NCBI RefSeq assembly: GCF_001428545.1
Contig: NZ_LMHZ01000002.1
Coordinates: 81,039-145,038, forward strand
Reading direction: 5' to 3'
DNA length: 64,000 nt
Source of the DNA: Noviherbaspirillum sp. Root189
Lineage (GTDB): Bacteria; Pseudomonadota; Gammaproteobacteria; Burkholderiales; Burkholderiaceae_D
Shown: piece by piece, positions 1 through 8,117 of the stretch
How the letters are laid out: each line of letters begins with the position of its first letter
Numbering within the stretch: position 1 is the first letter of the stretch
Notes under the pieces: model-generated
Database searches by the model: none
Told to the model about the DNA's origin: nothing
The model's input: the letters and a program-made list of their open reading frames with translations, nothing else
Program-made: the position numbers and the translations under genes

Positions 1-530
1 CTCATGCGCTTGCCACGATACATGACTTCAGCCTCTTCAAAGCCGGCAATCGCTGCGGCAAGGTAAGCCAGCGGTGCGAGGTCGCCCGACGCACCAACCG
101 AACCTTTCTGCGGCATGATCGGGTGAATGCCAGCGTTAATGAAGGCAAGCAGGCGGTCGACCACTTCAACGCGCGGCGCCGAATAATTGCTGGCGAACGC
201 ATTGGCACGCAGCAGCATGGTGGCGCGGCTGACTTCTTCGGAGAAGGGCTCACCGATGCCGGCCGCATGGGCCTTAATCATCTGCGTCTGGAACAGCGCG
301 ATGTGCTCGACCTTGATGCGGGTATCCTTCAGCAAGCCGACGCCGGTATTGAAGCTGTACATCATCGGTGCTTCATCGTGCATCCATGTCGATTCGATGT
401 AGTCGCGGCTCTGCTTGAGCGCATCGCGCGAGGATTGAGCCAGGCCAACCTGCACGCCGGGATCGCGTGCAATGGCGACTACTTGTTCCGCTGTCAGATT
501 AAAGCCATCGATCAATGTCGTTGTTGTCAT
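1..530 (-). CDS. Aromatic amino acid ammonia-lyase (HAL/PAL family), N-terminal part
   Basis: The gene runs off the left edge, so only about 176 N-terminal residues are visible. Enzymes of this family remove ammonia from histidine, phenylalanine or tyrosine using an MIO cofactor made from an Ala-Ser-Gly triplet. That triplet is present at residues 147-149 in GSVGASGDLAPLA, and YSFNTGVG near residue 60 corresponds to the catalytic-tyrosine loop (YxxNTGxG). The ATG at 528-530 is the start. A zinc amidohydrolase gene lies 69 bp upstream on the same strand. The substrate cannot be decided: histidine lyases usually sit in hut operons, and no hut gene is visible here. The family is sure; the specificity is open. 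Confidence 0.9.
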   Translation of the reverse strand, partial: MTTTTLIDGFNLTAEQVVAIARDPGVQVGLAQSSRDALKQSRDYIESTWMHDEAPMMYSFNTGVGLLKDTRIKVEHIALFQTQMIKAHAAGIGEPFSEEVSRATMLLRANAFASNYSAPRVEVVDRLLAFINAGIHPIMPQKGSVGASGDLAPLAYLAAAIAGFEEAEVMYRGKRM

Positions 531-599
531 GTTGGGTACCGTGGTGTTCGTTTGTTGAATGATGAAGTAGTGGCTGTTTTGGAAAAGGTAAAGCGCGTG

Positions 600-1841
600 T
601 CAGTGCTGCGGCTTGAAATGCTCGACAAAGCGGCTGAAAACTTCTGCCGCGGTTTCCGCATCGTCGACCGTCATGATTTCATCCGGATGATGGCTGATGC
701 CGCCATTGCCGCAACGGACGAAGAGCATCGCGACATCGGCGATCGCAGCGATGGCCATCGCATCGTGGCCCGCGCCCGAAGGCAGGTAGCGAAGGGGAAT
801 GCCGGACGCGGTGATGGCCTCTGCGAATTGCTGCTGCAGCCATCCGGCGCAGGGGACGCTACTGGCTTCATGCGTCTTGTTGATATCGAGGCTGACGCGG
901 CGGCGTGCCGAGATTTCCTGCATGGCCTGCAGCACATCGTTGACGGCCGCTTCACGCACGTCGTCGGTTTCAGCGCGGATGTCGATGGTAAAGACCGCCT
1001 TCCCCGGCACCACGTTGGCGGCACCGTTCGGCACTGCGAGCTGACCGACTGTACCCACCAGTCCGGGAATGCCCGAGCAACGCTTTTCGATAGTCAGGCC
1101 GATTTCGGCTGCCGTCATGGCGGCGTCACGGCGCAGTGTCATCGGTACGGTGCCCGCATGCCCGGCGAGGCCGGTTGCTTGCACCAGGAAGCGTGTTGCA
1201 CCGGAAATGGCCGTGACCACGCCGACCGGCAAGGATTCGTCGAGCAGCACGGGACCCTGCTCGATATGGACCTCGACGAAGGCGAGCACCTTCTCACGCG
1301 CATAAGCAGCGCGCTCCAGGTCCTGGGAATTGAAGCCCGCTGCATGCATGACCTGGCGCATGGTCTGGCCCTGGTCGTCGACCTTGTCCAGCACGCTGTT
1401 ATCGAAGGTGCCGGCACATGCGCGGCTGCCAAGCAGGGTGGCCTTGAAGCGCACGCCTTCTTCTTCGGCAAAACCGATCACTTCGATGGCAAACGGAAAG
1501 CGCTTGCCCTGTCGGTTCCATTCCGCGATGCAAGCAATCGGAAGGAGAATGCCGAGGTTGCCATCGTACTTGCCGGCGTCGCGCACGGTATCGAAGTGTG
1601 AACCGGTCAGGAGCACCGGCGCATCTGCGACCTGTCCTTCATAACGCCCGATCACGTTGCCGGCGGCGTCGCGTCGCACGCTCATGCCGGCTTCGCGCAT
1701 CCACTGCCCGAGCTGTTCGGCGGCGCCGCTGTGCGCCGCGGTCAGATAGGTCCGGGTGAGCATGCCTTCTGCTTCACTATGACTGGCGAGATCGTCGGCC
1801 CAGCGCATGATGGTCGCCCCCTTGTTGCTTGCCTGATTCAT
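600..1841 (-). CDS. M20-family Zn amidohydrolase (allantoate amidohydrolase / N-carbamoyl-L-amino-acid hydrolase type)
   Basis: The 413-residue protein has the usual length of the AllC/HyuC family, which hydrolyses N-carbamoyl or ureido groups with two metal ions. Metal-site motifs appear in order: GSHFDTV (His, near 80), AGKYDGNLGI (bridging Asp), GFAEEEGVRF (Glu pair), VEVHIEQGPVL (His) and SGAGHDAMAIA (C-terminal His). A good ribosome site (GGAGAAAGC) precedes the ATG. It is transcribed towards the ammonia-lyase and away from a GntR regulator, so the two enzymes probably share that regulator. The pairing with an ammonia-lyase suggests breakdown of an amino acid derivative rather than purine breakdown, but this is inference. 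The substrate is unknown. Confidence 0.88.
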   Translation of the reverse strand: MNQASNKGATIMRWADDLASHSEAEGMLTRTYLTAAHSGAAEQLGQWMREAGMSVRRDAAGNVIGRYEGQVADAPVLLTGSHFDTVRDAGKYDGNLGILLPIACIAEWNRQGKRFPFAIEVIGFAEEEGVRFKATLLGSRACAGTFDNSVLDKVDDQGQTMRQVMHAAGFNSQDLERAAYAREKVLAFVEVHIEQGPVLLDESLPVGVVTAISGATRFLVQATGLAGHAGTVPMTLRRDAAMTAAEIGLTIEKRCSGIPGLVGTVGQLAVPNGAANVVPGKAVFTIDIRAETDDVREAAVNDVLQAMQEISARRRVSLDINKTHEASSVPCAGWLQQQFAEAITASGIPLRYLPSGAGHDAMAIAAIADVAMLFVRCGNGGISHHPDEIMTVDDAETAAEVFSRFVEHFKPQH

Positions 1842-1908
1842 GCTTTCTCCTTGTTGCGGCGTCTATGCGGCATATCGGTAAGTAAAAGTATAGTATCGTA
1901 TTCAAAGA

Positions 1909-1918
1909 TTGTATACAA
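1909..1918. promoter_or_regulatory. Palindromic operator candidate for the GntR regulator
   Basis: TTGTATACAA is a perfect 10-bp palindrome in the divergent spacer between the amidohydrolase and the GntR gene. FCD-type GntR regulators commonly bind T-GT-n-AC-A palindromes, and the site lies about 70 bp upstream of the amidohydrolase start in an AT-rich promoter-like stretch. The role is inferred. Confidence 0.45.
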
Positions 1919-1975
1919 AAACAGCGAGCAAAAATGTTATTCTCAGTGAATCCGGTGCTATATAGTATCTATCAG

Positions 1976-1999
1976 CGGACCGATATCATTGACGGTCCG
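1976..1999. repeat. Inverted repeat in the divergent promoter region
   Basis: CGGACCG and CGGTCCG form 7-bp perfect arms around a 10-base AT-rich centre. It could be a second regulator site or a small RNA hairpin. Nothing else identifies it. Confidence 0.35.
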
Positions 2000-2043
2000 T
2001 CGGCTGCTCTACTACAGTGCGGCTACCGGTAAAACCATATCGG

Positions 2044-2067
2044 CATGAAGAAAAGATTGTCTTCATG
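2044..2067. repeat. 8-bp inverted repeat upstream of the GntR gene
   Basis: CATGAAGA (2044-2051) and TCTTCATG (2060-2067) are perfect complements separated by 8 bases. The site lies 66 bp before the GntR start codon, in its probable leader. It may be an autoregulatory operator or an RNA stem-loop. No T-run follows, so it is not a normal terminator. Confidence 0.4.
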
Positions 2068-2132
2068 TTAAGCTTTGCGCGGCCGGACCCGACACGATCG
2101 GTTGCCGGCTCCCGACACCTGATTCCATTGTT

Positions 2133-2837
2133 ATGCCAAAGTCACGTAAAGAAGAAGAAACGGCGGCAGCAAAAAGCGCCAACGAAATCGCGGAAGACAT
2201 CGCCGCCGCGATCGGCGCGCGCCGGTTGCCGCCCGGGACCAAGCTGCGCGAGGAAGCGCTGTCGCGACTGTACTCGGTCAGCCGGACCAAGATCCGCGCT
2301 GCCCTGCTGACGCTGTCCAAGGACAAGCTGATCAATATCATTCCGGATCGCGGCGCTTTCGTCAGCCAGCCGACCGAAACCGAAGCCCGCGAAATCTTTG
2401 CCACCCGCCGCATCCTCGAAGCCGCCCTTGCCAGGGAATTTGTCGCCAAGGCGCGTCCAGCCGATTACCGCATGCTGGAAAAGCACCTGAAGGCCGAGCG
2501 GGCCGCAATTTCAGGTCACGATTCCAAGGTGAAGTCACAGCTGCTCGGCGATTTCCATGTACTGATGGCGCAAATCGTCGGCAACCAGGTACTGACCGAG
2601 ATTCTGCAGGAACTGGTCGCACGCAGCTCGCTCATCACGATGCTGTATCAGACCGATATGGACGCCGTGTGTTCGTCGGATGAACATTCGGAGTTTCTGG
2701 AGGCCGCCAAGGCAGGAAAGACCGAACGCGCGGTCAAGCTGATCCTCGACCACCTCGACCATGTCGAATCGGCGCTGCACTTCGACAAGAGCGTGGAAGA
2801 GTCCAAACGCGATCTGGTGTCGGTGCTGCTGGCCTGA
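2133..2837 (+). CDS. GntR-family transcriptional regulator (FCD/FadR type)
   Basis: The 234-residue protein has an N-terminal winged helix-turn-helix (about residues 12-80; note KLREEALSRLYSVSRTKIR and the wing INIIPDRGAFV) followed by an all-helical FCD ligand domain with the usual acidic and histidine metal or ligand positions (for example DFHVLMAQIVGN and DEHSEFLEAAKAG). Such proteins mostly repress catabolic genes until a small carboxylic acid binds. It is transcribed divergently from the amidohydrolase and ammonia-lyase genes and is their likely regulator. The effector is unknown. Confidence 0.9.
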   Translation: MPKSRKEEETAAAKSANEIAEDIAAAIGARRLPPGTKLREEALSRLYSVSRTKIRAALLTLSKDKLINIIPDRGAFVSQPTETEAREIFATRRILEAALAREFVAKARPADYRMLEKHLKAERAAISGHDSKVKSQLLGDFHVLMAQIVGNQVLTEILQELVARSSLITMLYQTDMDAVCSSDEHSEFLEAAKAGKTERAVKLILDHLDHVESALHFDKSVEESKRDLVSVLLA

Positions 2838-2952
2838 GCTTGACTCCCGACGCGCTCTGCAAGGTGCAGGTCACAGGTGCAGGGTCCGGCCCCGGCCCCG
2901 ACTGTGCGTAACGACCCTTGCATAACGCAACCACATCAACCTGTGTTCTGGC

Positions 2953-5745
2953 TCACGCTTCCGTGCCAAGCTCCTGCTTCAGGAAGCGCTCGAATTTGTC
3001 AGCCGGAAGCGGCTTGCTGAAATAATATCCCTGCACCTGGTCGCACTTGTTGTCGCGCAGGTAGCTCAGCTGCTCCGCTGTTTCGACACCCTCCGCGATC
3101 ACCTTCAGGCGCAGGTTGTGCGCCAGTGAAATCACCGACATCACGATCATCGCATTGTCCGGGTCCGTGGCCAGGTCGCGCACGAACGATTGGTCGACCT
3201 TCAGTACGTCAATGGGAAACTGCTTCAGGTAGGACAGGCTGGAAAATCCGGTACCGAAGTCATCGATCGACAGATGCACATCGATGCTCTTGAGTTCATG
3301 CAGCGTGCGTATCGCATGCTGGACATCGACCATCACGGTGCTTTCGGTAATCTCCAGCTCAAGGTCGGAGGCACTGAGGCCGCTGTCGGCAAGGGCACTT
3401 TCCACCATGCTGACGAGATTGGGCTGGCTGAACTGCCGGGCAGACAGGTTGATGGCGATGCGCAGCTTGCCCAGACCGGCTTGCTCCCAGTGACGCGCCT
3501 GGCTGCAAGAGGTACGCAAGACCCAGTCGCCGATGGCGCCAATCAGCCCGGTTTCTTCGGCCAGGCTGATGAATTCGGATGGCGAAATCAGGCCCAGTTC
3601 CGGATGCTGCCAGCGGATCAGTGCTTCGGCCCCGACAATGCGGCCGGAATTCACATCGACCTGCGGCTGATAATGCAACAGCAGCTCGCGCCGTTCCAGC
3701 GCACGTCGCAAGTCACCCTCCAGTCGCAGCCGCTTGGCCGCACGCTCGTTCATGTTCGGCGCATAAAACTGGAAGGTGTTCCTGCCTTTTTCCTTGGCGC
3801 TGTACATCGCCATGTCGGCATGGGTGAGCAGGGTTTCGAAATCTTCGCCATCCGTCGGATAGACCGCGATGCCGACGCTGCAGCTCGGAAAGAAGTCCTT
3901 GCCGTTGATGGGAATCGGCCGTGACAAGGCCTGCATCACGCGCTGTACTACCTTGGCCGACTCGGCAACGTCCTCCGCTTCCGGCAACACCAGCACGAAC
4001 TCGTCGCCGCCATAACGCGCCACCGTATCGGTGTCGCGCGCCGCGCGCTTGAGCCGGTGCGCAATCGTTTTCAGGAACAGATCGCCGGCGCGATGCCCCA
4101 GGCTGTCATTAATGAACTTGAAGCGATCCAGGTCCATGAAGGCAACGCAGACGTGCTCGTCATGGCGTGCCGCCATGGTCAGCGCCTGAGTGACGCGGTC
4201 GCGCAACAGGTTGCGGTTGGCGATGCCGGTCAGCAGGTCGTAGTTTGCCTGGAACTCCAGTTCGGCCTGATAGCGCCGGGTTTCGGTAATGTCGTATTGC
4301 GTGACGACGAAGTGGGTGGCCGCTCGCCCCGCCAGCGCCACCGGCGCGACATAGACGTTATCCCAGAACAAGGTACCGTCCTTGCGGTAATGGCGAACAA
4401 TGGCCTGGCTCTCCGTGCCGGAGTTCAGGGCGGCGCGAAGTTCCATCGCGCCCGCCTGGTCATGGTCCGTGCCGCAAAGAAAATCAAAAGGCTTTCCAAT
4501 CACTTCCTCCGACTGGTATCCGGTGATGCGGGTAAACGCCGGATTCACATATTCGATCGCGAAATGCGGCCCGGATGCCGATGTGATCAGGATTGCATTG
4601 GCGCTTGCCTCGATTGCCCGCTGACGCAACTGCAAGTCGCGGCTGGCGCGCCCCAGCTCAACGGTGCGCTGTTCTACAAGCTGTTCGATATGCATCGCCC
4701 GCGCGGCGGCCGACTGTCGATTCAGGGCAACGGCAAGGCTGAACAACAAACCGAATACGAGAACCAGCAGCGAAGCGCGATGGCTATAGGTAAATGTCGC
4801 AGGCGTCCCGGAAATCCGGATATTCCAGACCGTGCCGCCCACATCGAACGATTCGGATACGGTCAGTGTTTGTGCGCCGAACAAGCGCAATCTCGACAGT
4901 ACGCTGTCGTCCTCCAGGTGCTCGGCCTTATGATGAAATGCAAGATGCTCGCCTTCCCCGGCGACGGCTGTGTATACGCTGACCTCAAGTCCAGGTATGG
5001 ACAACGCTTCACGACCAAGAACTTTTCCCACGAGGTCGCGCGCATTGAACATTGCCTGCGTCACGCCAAAAACCGCGGCACGCCTTTCCTCCGCGGTGCG
5101 TAACGGCATGTCGCTGCGATAGAGCGGCATGACGACAAAAAAGATAGGCACATTGGTCCGGCTAAGAATGGTTTGTACAATCCCGGTCGCGGAAGGTGTG
5201 CCTTGCTCGACGGCACGCCAGGTCGCCGCCGCGCGTTGCGGGTTATACAGTGCGTCATTACCTATCCGAAATTTTTCTTCTGCGAACGGGGCAACGTAGA
5301 TGGTTGCGAGATACTGACTGCGTGTAGCAGCCGGAACCCATCCCGATTCGCCGAATTCCTTGATCACAAAACCAGGATGCGAGCGCCGCATTGAGGCTTC
5401 GAACATCGCACGCTCTCGGGAAGAGATAAAGCGGTGATAGCTGAACGCACGGATATAGGGCTGCCGCTTCAGTAAAGGGGCAGTAAAGCTGCTGAAGTTA
5501 TCCTGGCCGGCTTCGCCTACACTCGCGATCAGCTGATTGACCGCCTGCAGACTGGCGATGGCATCGCCGGCACCTTGCTGCAGATCGCTGACATAGCCCT
5601 CCACGCGGCGCCGGAAATCGAGGTCGGCCTTATCGGTTTCGAGTTCATAGGTAAGGCCGAACAACATTGCCGTCAGCACCAGTCCAATAATAAATGTGGC
5701 GAGTGCGACAGGGCTCGGCGCGCGCAAGCGTAATAATGGCGACAT
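2953..5745 (-). CDS. CHASE-PAS-GGDEF-EAL c-di-GMP signalling protein
   Basis: A membrane-anchored protein of about 930 residues with an N-terminal membrane helix, an extracytoplasmic CHASE-type sensor (about 40-320), a second membrane helix, a PAS domain (about 375-500), GGDEF (about 510-670) and EAL (about 680-930). The cyclase motif is intact (RYGGDEF). The phosphodiesterase motifs are also intact: EALIRWQHP, AINLSARQF, EITES, DDFGTGFSSLSYLK, LKVD and VIAEGVET. Both synthesis and hydrolysis of c-di-GMP are therefore possible; in such hybrids one activity often dominates. I chose the ATG at 5745. A TTG 24 bp upstream is also open but its GGGAG lies too close. It stands alone, without an obvious partner gene. 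Confidence 0.93.
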   Translation of the reverse strand: MSPLLRLRAPSPVALATFIIGLVLTAMLFGLTYELETDKADLDFRRRVEGYVSDLQQGAGDAIASLQAVNQLIASVGEAGQDNFSSFTAPLLKRQPYIRAFSYHRFISSRERAMFEASMRRSHPGFVIKEFGESGWVPAATRSQYLATIYVAPFAEEKFRIGNDALYNPQRAAATWRAVEQGTPSATGIVQTILSRTNVPIFFVVMPLYRSDMPLRTAEERRAAVFGVTQAMFNARDLVGKVLGREALSIPGLEVSVYTAVAGEGEHLAFHHKAEHLEDDSVLSRLRLFGAQTLTVSESFDVGGTVWNIRISGTPATFTYSHRASLLVLVFGLLFSLAVALNRQSAAARAMHIEQLVEQRTVELGRASRDLQLRQRAIEASANAILITSASGPHFAIEYVNPAFTRITGYQSEEVIGKPFDFLCGTDHDQAGAMELRAALNSGTESQAIVRHYRKDGTLFWDNVYVAPVALAGRAATHFVVTQYDITETRRYQAELEFQANYDLLTGIANRNLLRDRVTQALTMAARHDEHVCVAFMDLDRFKFINDSLGHRAGDLFLKTIAHRLKRAARDTDTVARYGGDEFVLVLPEAEDVAESAKVVQRVMQALSRPIPINGKDFFPSCSVGIAVYPTDGEDFETLLTHADMAMYSAKEKGRNTFQFYAPNMNERAAKRLRLEGDLRRALERRELLLHYQPQVDVNSGRIVGAEALIRWQHPELGLISPSEFISLAEETGLIGAIGDWVLRTSCSQARHWEQAGLGKLRIAINLSARQFSQPNLVSMVESALADSGLSASDLELEITESTVMVDVQHAIRTLHELKSIDVHLSIDDFGTGFSSLSYLKQFPIDVLKVDQSFVRDLATDPDNAMIVMSVISLAHNLRLKVIAEGVETAEQLSYLRDNKCDQVQGYYFSKPLPADKFERFLKQELGTEA

Positions 5746-5956
5746 AGGCGTCACTTTGAACAGACGCAATACTCCCTGAATGGCATCTTGTTCTTTTCAC
5801 ATCAAAAGGATGATAAAACGATCATACGTTCTTATGTGTTGGCCGCCTCGACCAAACGCAATGGTGTATGCATATCAGGCACGTCTTATACAGCTTAGCA
5901 ACTTAGCCACACTGCCAGGAGTCAAGTGTTACCTCACGTCATTATTGTCGGTCTTG

Positions 5957-6301
5957 TTAATGCGACATGGCCATGCAGGTTTGCGCGCAGGTACGACAGG
6001 CTTTAGCGCATGCGGCCATCTCTCCGTCGGGATCAGCATGCTCTTCGCACAAGTCGGCACAGGCATTGCAGATTTCCGCGCATTCCTTTGCCAGATGGGT
6101 ATGGTGGGGAGAACGACGTGCCATGAAATCGGCATGCAAGCCGCAGATCTGCGCACAGTCGAGCAGCGCGATCAAATGCTTTGCTTCGCTATGGACATGA
6201 CCACCATGCAAGACATGGGCTGCAGTCTCGGTACAGATCCGATGGCATTCCATACAATTGGCGAGGCATTGTTTCATCTCAGGTGACATGGTAGTGCTCA
6301 T
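5957..6301 (-). CDS. Cys-rich four-helix-bundle copper-storage-like protein (DUF326/Csp family)
   Basis: This 114-residue protein carries 14 cysteines in repeated CxxxC and CxxC spacings (CLANCMECHRIC, CAQIC, CAEICNACADLC, CAKACRTCAQTC), the pattern of Csp copper-storage four-helix bundles, in which thiols pointing into the bundle bind many Cu(I) ions. There is no signal peptide, so it resembles the cytosolic Csp3 type. Histidine-rich stretches (GGHVHSE, PHHTHL) could guide copper at the bundle mouth. The start at 6301 follows AGGAGA. A longer reading frame upstream lacks a ribosome site and runs into the neighbouring repeat element. No copper exporter or CueR-type regulator is adjacent. Confidence 0.82.
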   Translation of the reverse strand: MSTTMSPEMKQCLANCMECHRICTETAAHVLHGGHVHSEAKHLIALLDCAQICGLHADFMARRSPHHTHLAKECAEICNACADLCEEHADPDGEMAACAKACRTCAQTCMAMSH

Positions 6302-6354
6302 GGCAGGTCTCCTTTCGGTTATGCAAATGGGGTGACGGCACACTAGGGATGTAA

Positions 6355-6524
6355 TACCAATCCCAACCCATAACGCACCATGAGATCGCGTCTTTTTCCA
6401 GGGGCGCCGAGCCGCCTGCCTGCGTTGCACTCGTCGTCAATAGCTCGCTATTGACTCCTCCTGCGCCTTGCCAGTCACAAAAATCCATCGATCTCATTTG
6501 TCACGTTATAGCTTGGGATTGGTA
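6355..6524. mobile_element. MITE-like 170-bp element with terminal inverted repeats and TAA target duplication
   Basis: The ends are perfect inverted repeats (TACCAATCCCAA at 6355-6366, TTGGGATTGGTA at 6513-6524). Similarity between the two ends continues inward, with small indels, for about 20 more bases to ATGAGATCG on each side. A central palindrome, GTCAATAGCTCGCTATTGAC, makes a strong hairpin. The trinucleotide TAA is directly repeated immediately outside both ends (6352-6354 and 6525-6527), as expected for a 3-bp target duplication. There is no transposase. The spacer between the Csp-like gene and the thioesterase (6302-6697) is mostly this element. Confidence 0.72.
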
Positions 6525-6697
6525 TAAGTCATGGAGGGTATCAATTTGTCATTGATAGGGTCGTTTACCGTCCAAAGGTTCCTTATTCTTGTTCAGCGCA
6601 GGCAGGGTGCACACATTCCGGGCAGAATGATAGCTTTCAAGGACACACAGTGGTCCATATCAGCAGCACCGCTTCAGGAATATTCAGGAATAACTTC

Positions 6698-7108
6698 ATG
6701 AATCAACCATTGCCACTCAATGCCCTACCAGGGCTCGATAATCCTCTTCTCGAATTCCTCGGCGTCAGACTGACCCAATGGGGTGACGGCCATGCAGAAA
6801 TGCGGCTGTTGCTTAACGAGAACCTGCTCAATCGCAGCGGCGTGGTCCATGGTGGCATCATTTGTACTCTGCTTGATGCAGTGGCCGGCTACTCCGGCCT
6901 GCATGCGGAGCCCGGCGAGCCCGCCCGTCATGCGGTGACGCTGTCACTGACGACAAATTTTCTTGGCAATGGTGTTGGTCGCGAACTGACCGCAAAGGGT
7001 TTGGCGGAGAAGAAAGGTCGGTCAATCTATTTCACACGCTCGGAGATCTGGCTCGACGATGATTTACTTGTGGCAACCGCAGTAGGGACGTTCAAGTACT
7101 TGAAATAA
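6698..7108 (+). CDS. PaaI-type hotdog-fold thioesterase
   Basis: A 136-residue single-domain hotdog protein. The motif NRSGVVHGGIICTLLDAVAGYSG matches the PaaI/YdiI thioesterase signature (HGG followed by an acidic residue on the central helix), and TNFLGNG and VATAVGTFKYL fit the strands. These enzymes hydrolyse acyl- or aryl-CoA thioesters in the cytoplasm. I chose ATG 6698, preceded by AGGAA; a GTG 48 bp upstream would add a poor N-terminus. Its end is 5 bp from the convergent LysR gene. The substrate is unknown, though aryl-CoA would suit the indolepyruvate oxidoreductase nearby. Confidence 0.85.
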   Translation: MNQPLPLNALPGLDNPLLEFLGVRLTQWGDGHAEMRLLLNENLLNRSGVVHGGIICTLLDAVAGYSGLHAEPGEPARHAVTLSLTTNFLGNGVGRELTAKGLAEKKGRSIYFTRSEIWLDDDLLVATAVGTFKYLK

Positions 7109-7113
7109 CTAGC

Positions 7114-8019
7114 CTAGCTTCCATAGGCGTGCAATAGAAACTGCTGCAGTGCTTCACCCGGTGTACTCAACGGGTTTCCCTCTTTCCACAATACCCCGGC
7201 TTCCATATGCGGCACGACGTCGAGGATAGGTCGTGCCTCAATGCGCTTGCCTTCCAGCGACCACGGGCGAAACACCATGTCCGACAGCACCGTGACGCCA
7301 AAACCATGCGCCACCAGGCCGCGCACCGCCTCAATCGAACTGGTGCGGAATACGATATTCGGCTTCAGGCGCTTTGCTTTCCAGTAGGCAGCGGTCGATG
7401 CTTCCGCTTCATCCGCCGTCACGAGAATATAGGGATGCTGAGCAATGTCCCTGAGTGAAGGCGATTCAAGTTTGGCCAAGGGATGCTCGGGCGCCACCCA
7501 AAGCTGGCGTCGCGAACGGACCAGTACCGCATGGCCGAAACGGTTGAGCTTTTGCACGTTTGAAAGAATCGCCACACCGAGTTCGACTTCCCCCGATAAC
7601 ACCGCCTCTTCAATACCCGCGCGGTCCATATCGCGCAGATCAATCTCCACATCCGGATAACTTGCGCGAAATCGTGCCAGCAGCTCCGGCAGAAAATATC
7701 CTAAAACAGTGTACGAGGCAGCGACCTTGACTTTGCCACGCAGGTTGTTGGCTCGAAAGCGTGGTTTGTGCATTGCATCATGCACGGAATCAAGGATGTG
7801 CCGCGCATGGTGAAAAAAATCTTCACCCTCGGCGGTCAACGACACGCCCTGCGGAAGCCGGTCGAACAGGCGAACACCCAGCTGCTGCTCCAGCGCCAGG
7901 ACAGCATTGGTGATCGCCGACTGCGACACGTGTTCATTGCTTGCCGCCATCGAAAACTGGCCGGTCCGGGCGGCAGCTACGAAGTAACGGAGTTGTCGGA
8001 GAGTGACGTGTTCAGCCAT
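7114..8019 (-). CDS. LysR-family transcriptional regulator
   Basis: The 301-residue protein has the LysR layout: an N-terminal winged helix-turn-helix (residues 5-65, LRQLRYFVAAARTGQFSMAA and SQSAITNAVLALEQQLGVRLF) and a periplasmic-binding-protein-like effector domain (about 95-295). It is divergent from the indolepyruvate ferredoxin oxidoreductase gene with a 98-bp spacer, the classical LysR arrangement, so it probably controls that gene. The spacer contains GATACCA twice in direct orientation, a possible half-site. The effector is unknown; an aromatic acid is a reasonable guess. Confidence 0.92.
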   Translation of the reverse strand: MAEHVTLRQLRYFVAAARTGQFSMAASNEHVSQSAITNAVLALEQQLGVRLFDRLPQGVSLTAEGEDFFHHARHILDSVHDAMHKPRFRANNLRGKVKVAASYTVLGYFLPELLARFRASYPDVEIDLRDMDRAGIEEAVLSGEVELGVAILSNVQKLNRFGHAVLVRSRRQLWVAPEHPLAKLESPSLRDIAQHPYILVTADEAEASTAAYWKAKRLKPNIVFRTSSIEAVRGLVAHGFGVTVLSDMVFRPWSLEGKRIEARPILDVVPHMEAGVLWKEGNPLSTPGEALQQFLLHAYGS

Positions 8020-8117
8020 GCGTTTTTCAGATACCAGAGTTGTGTATTTGTGATTTTACGATACCAAACTGGCTTACTATACTTCAATGAGGGCTAAAAA
8101 TTACGGAGACCATCGCC

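Noticed and set aside
123..1601. A 492-codon plus-strand frame opposite the ammonia-lyase and amidohydrolase genes
   Set aside because: It is the antisense shadow of two well-supported genes; its translation has no family features and no ribosome site.
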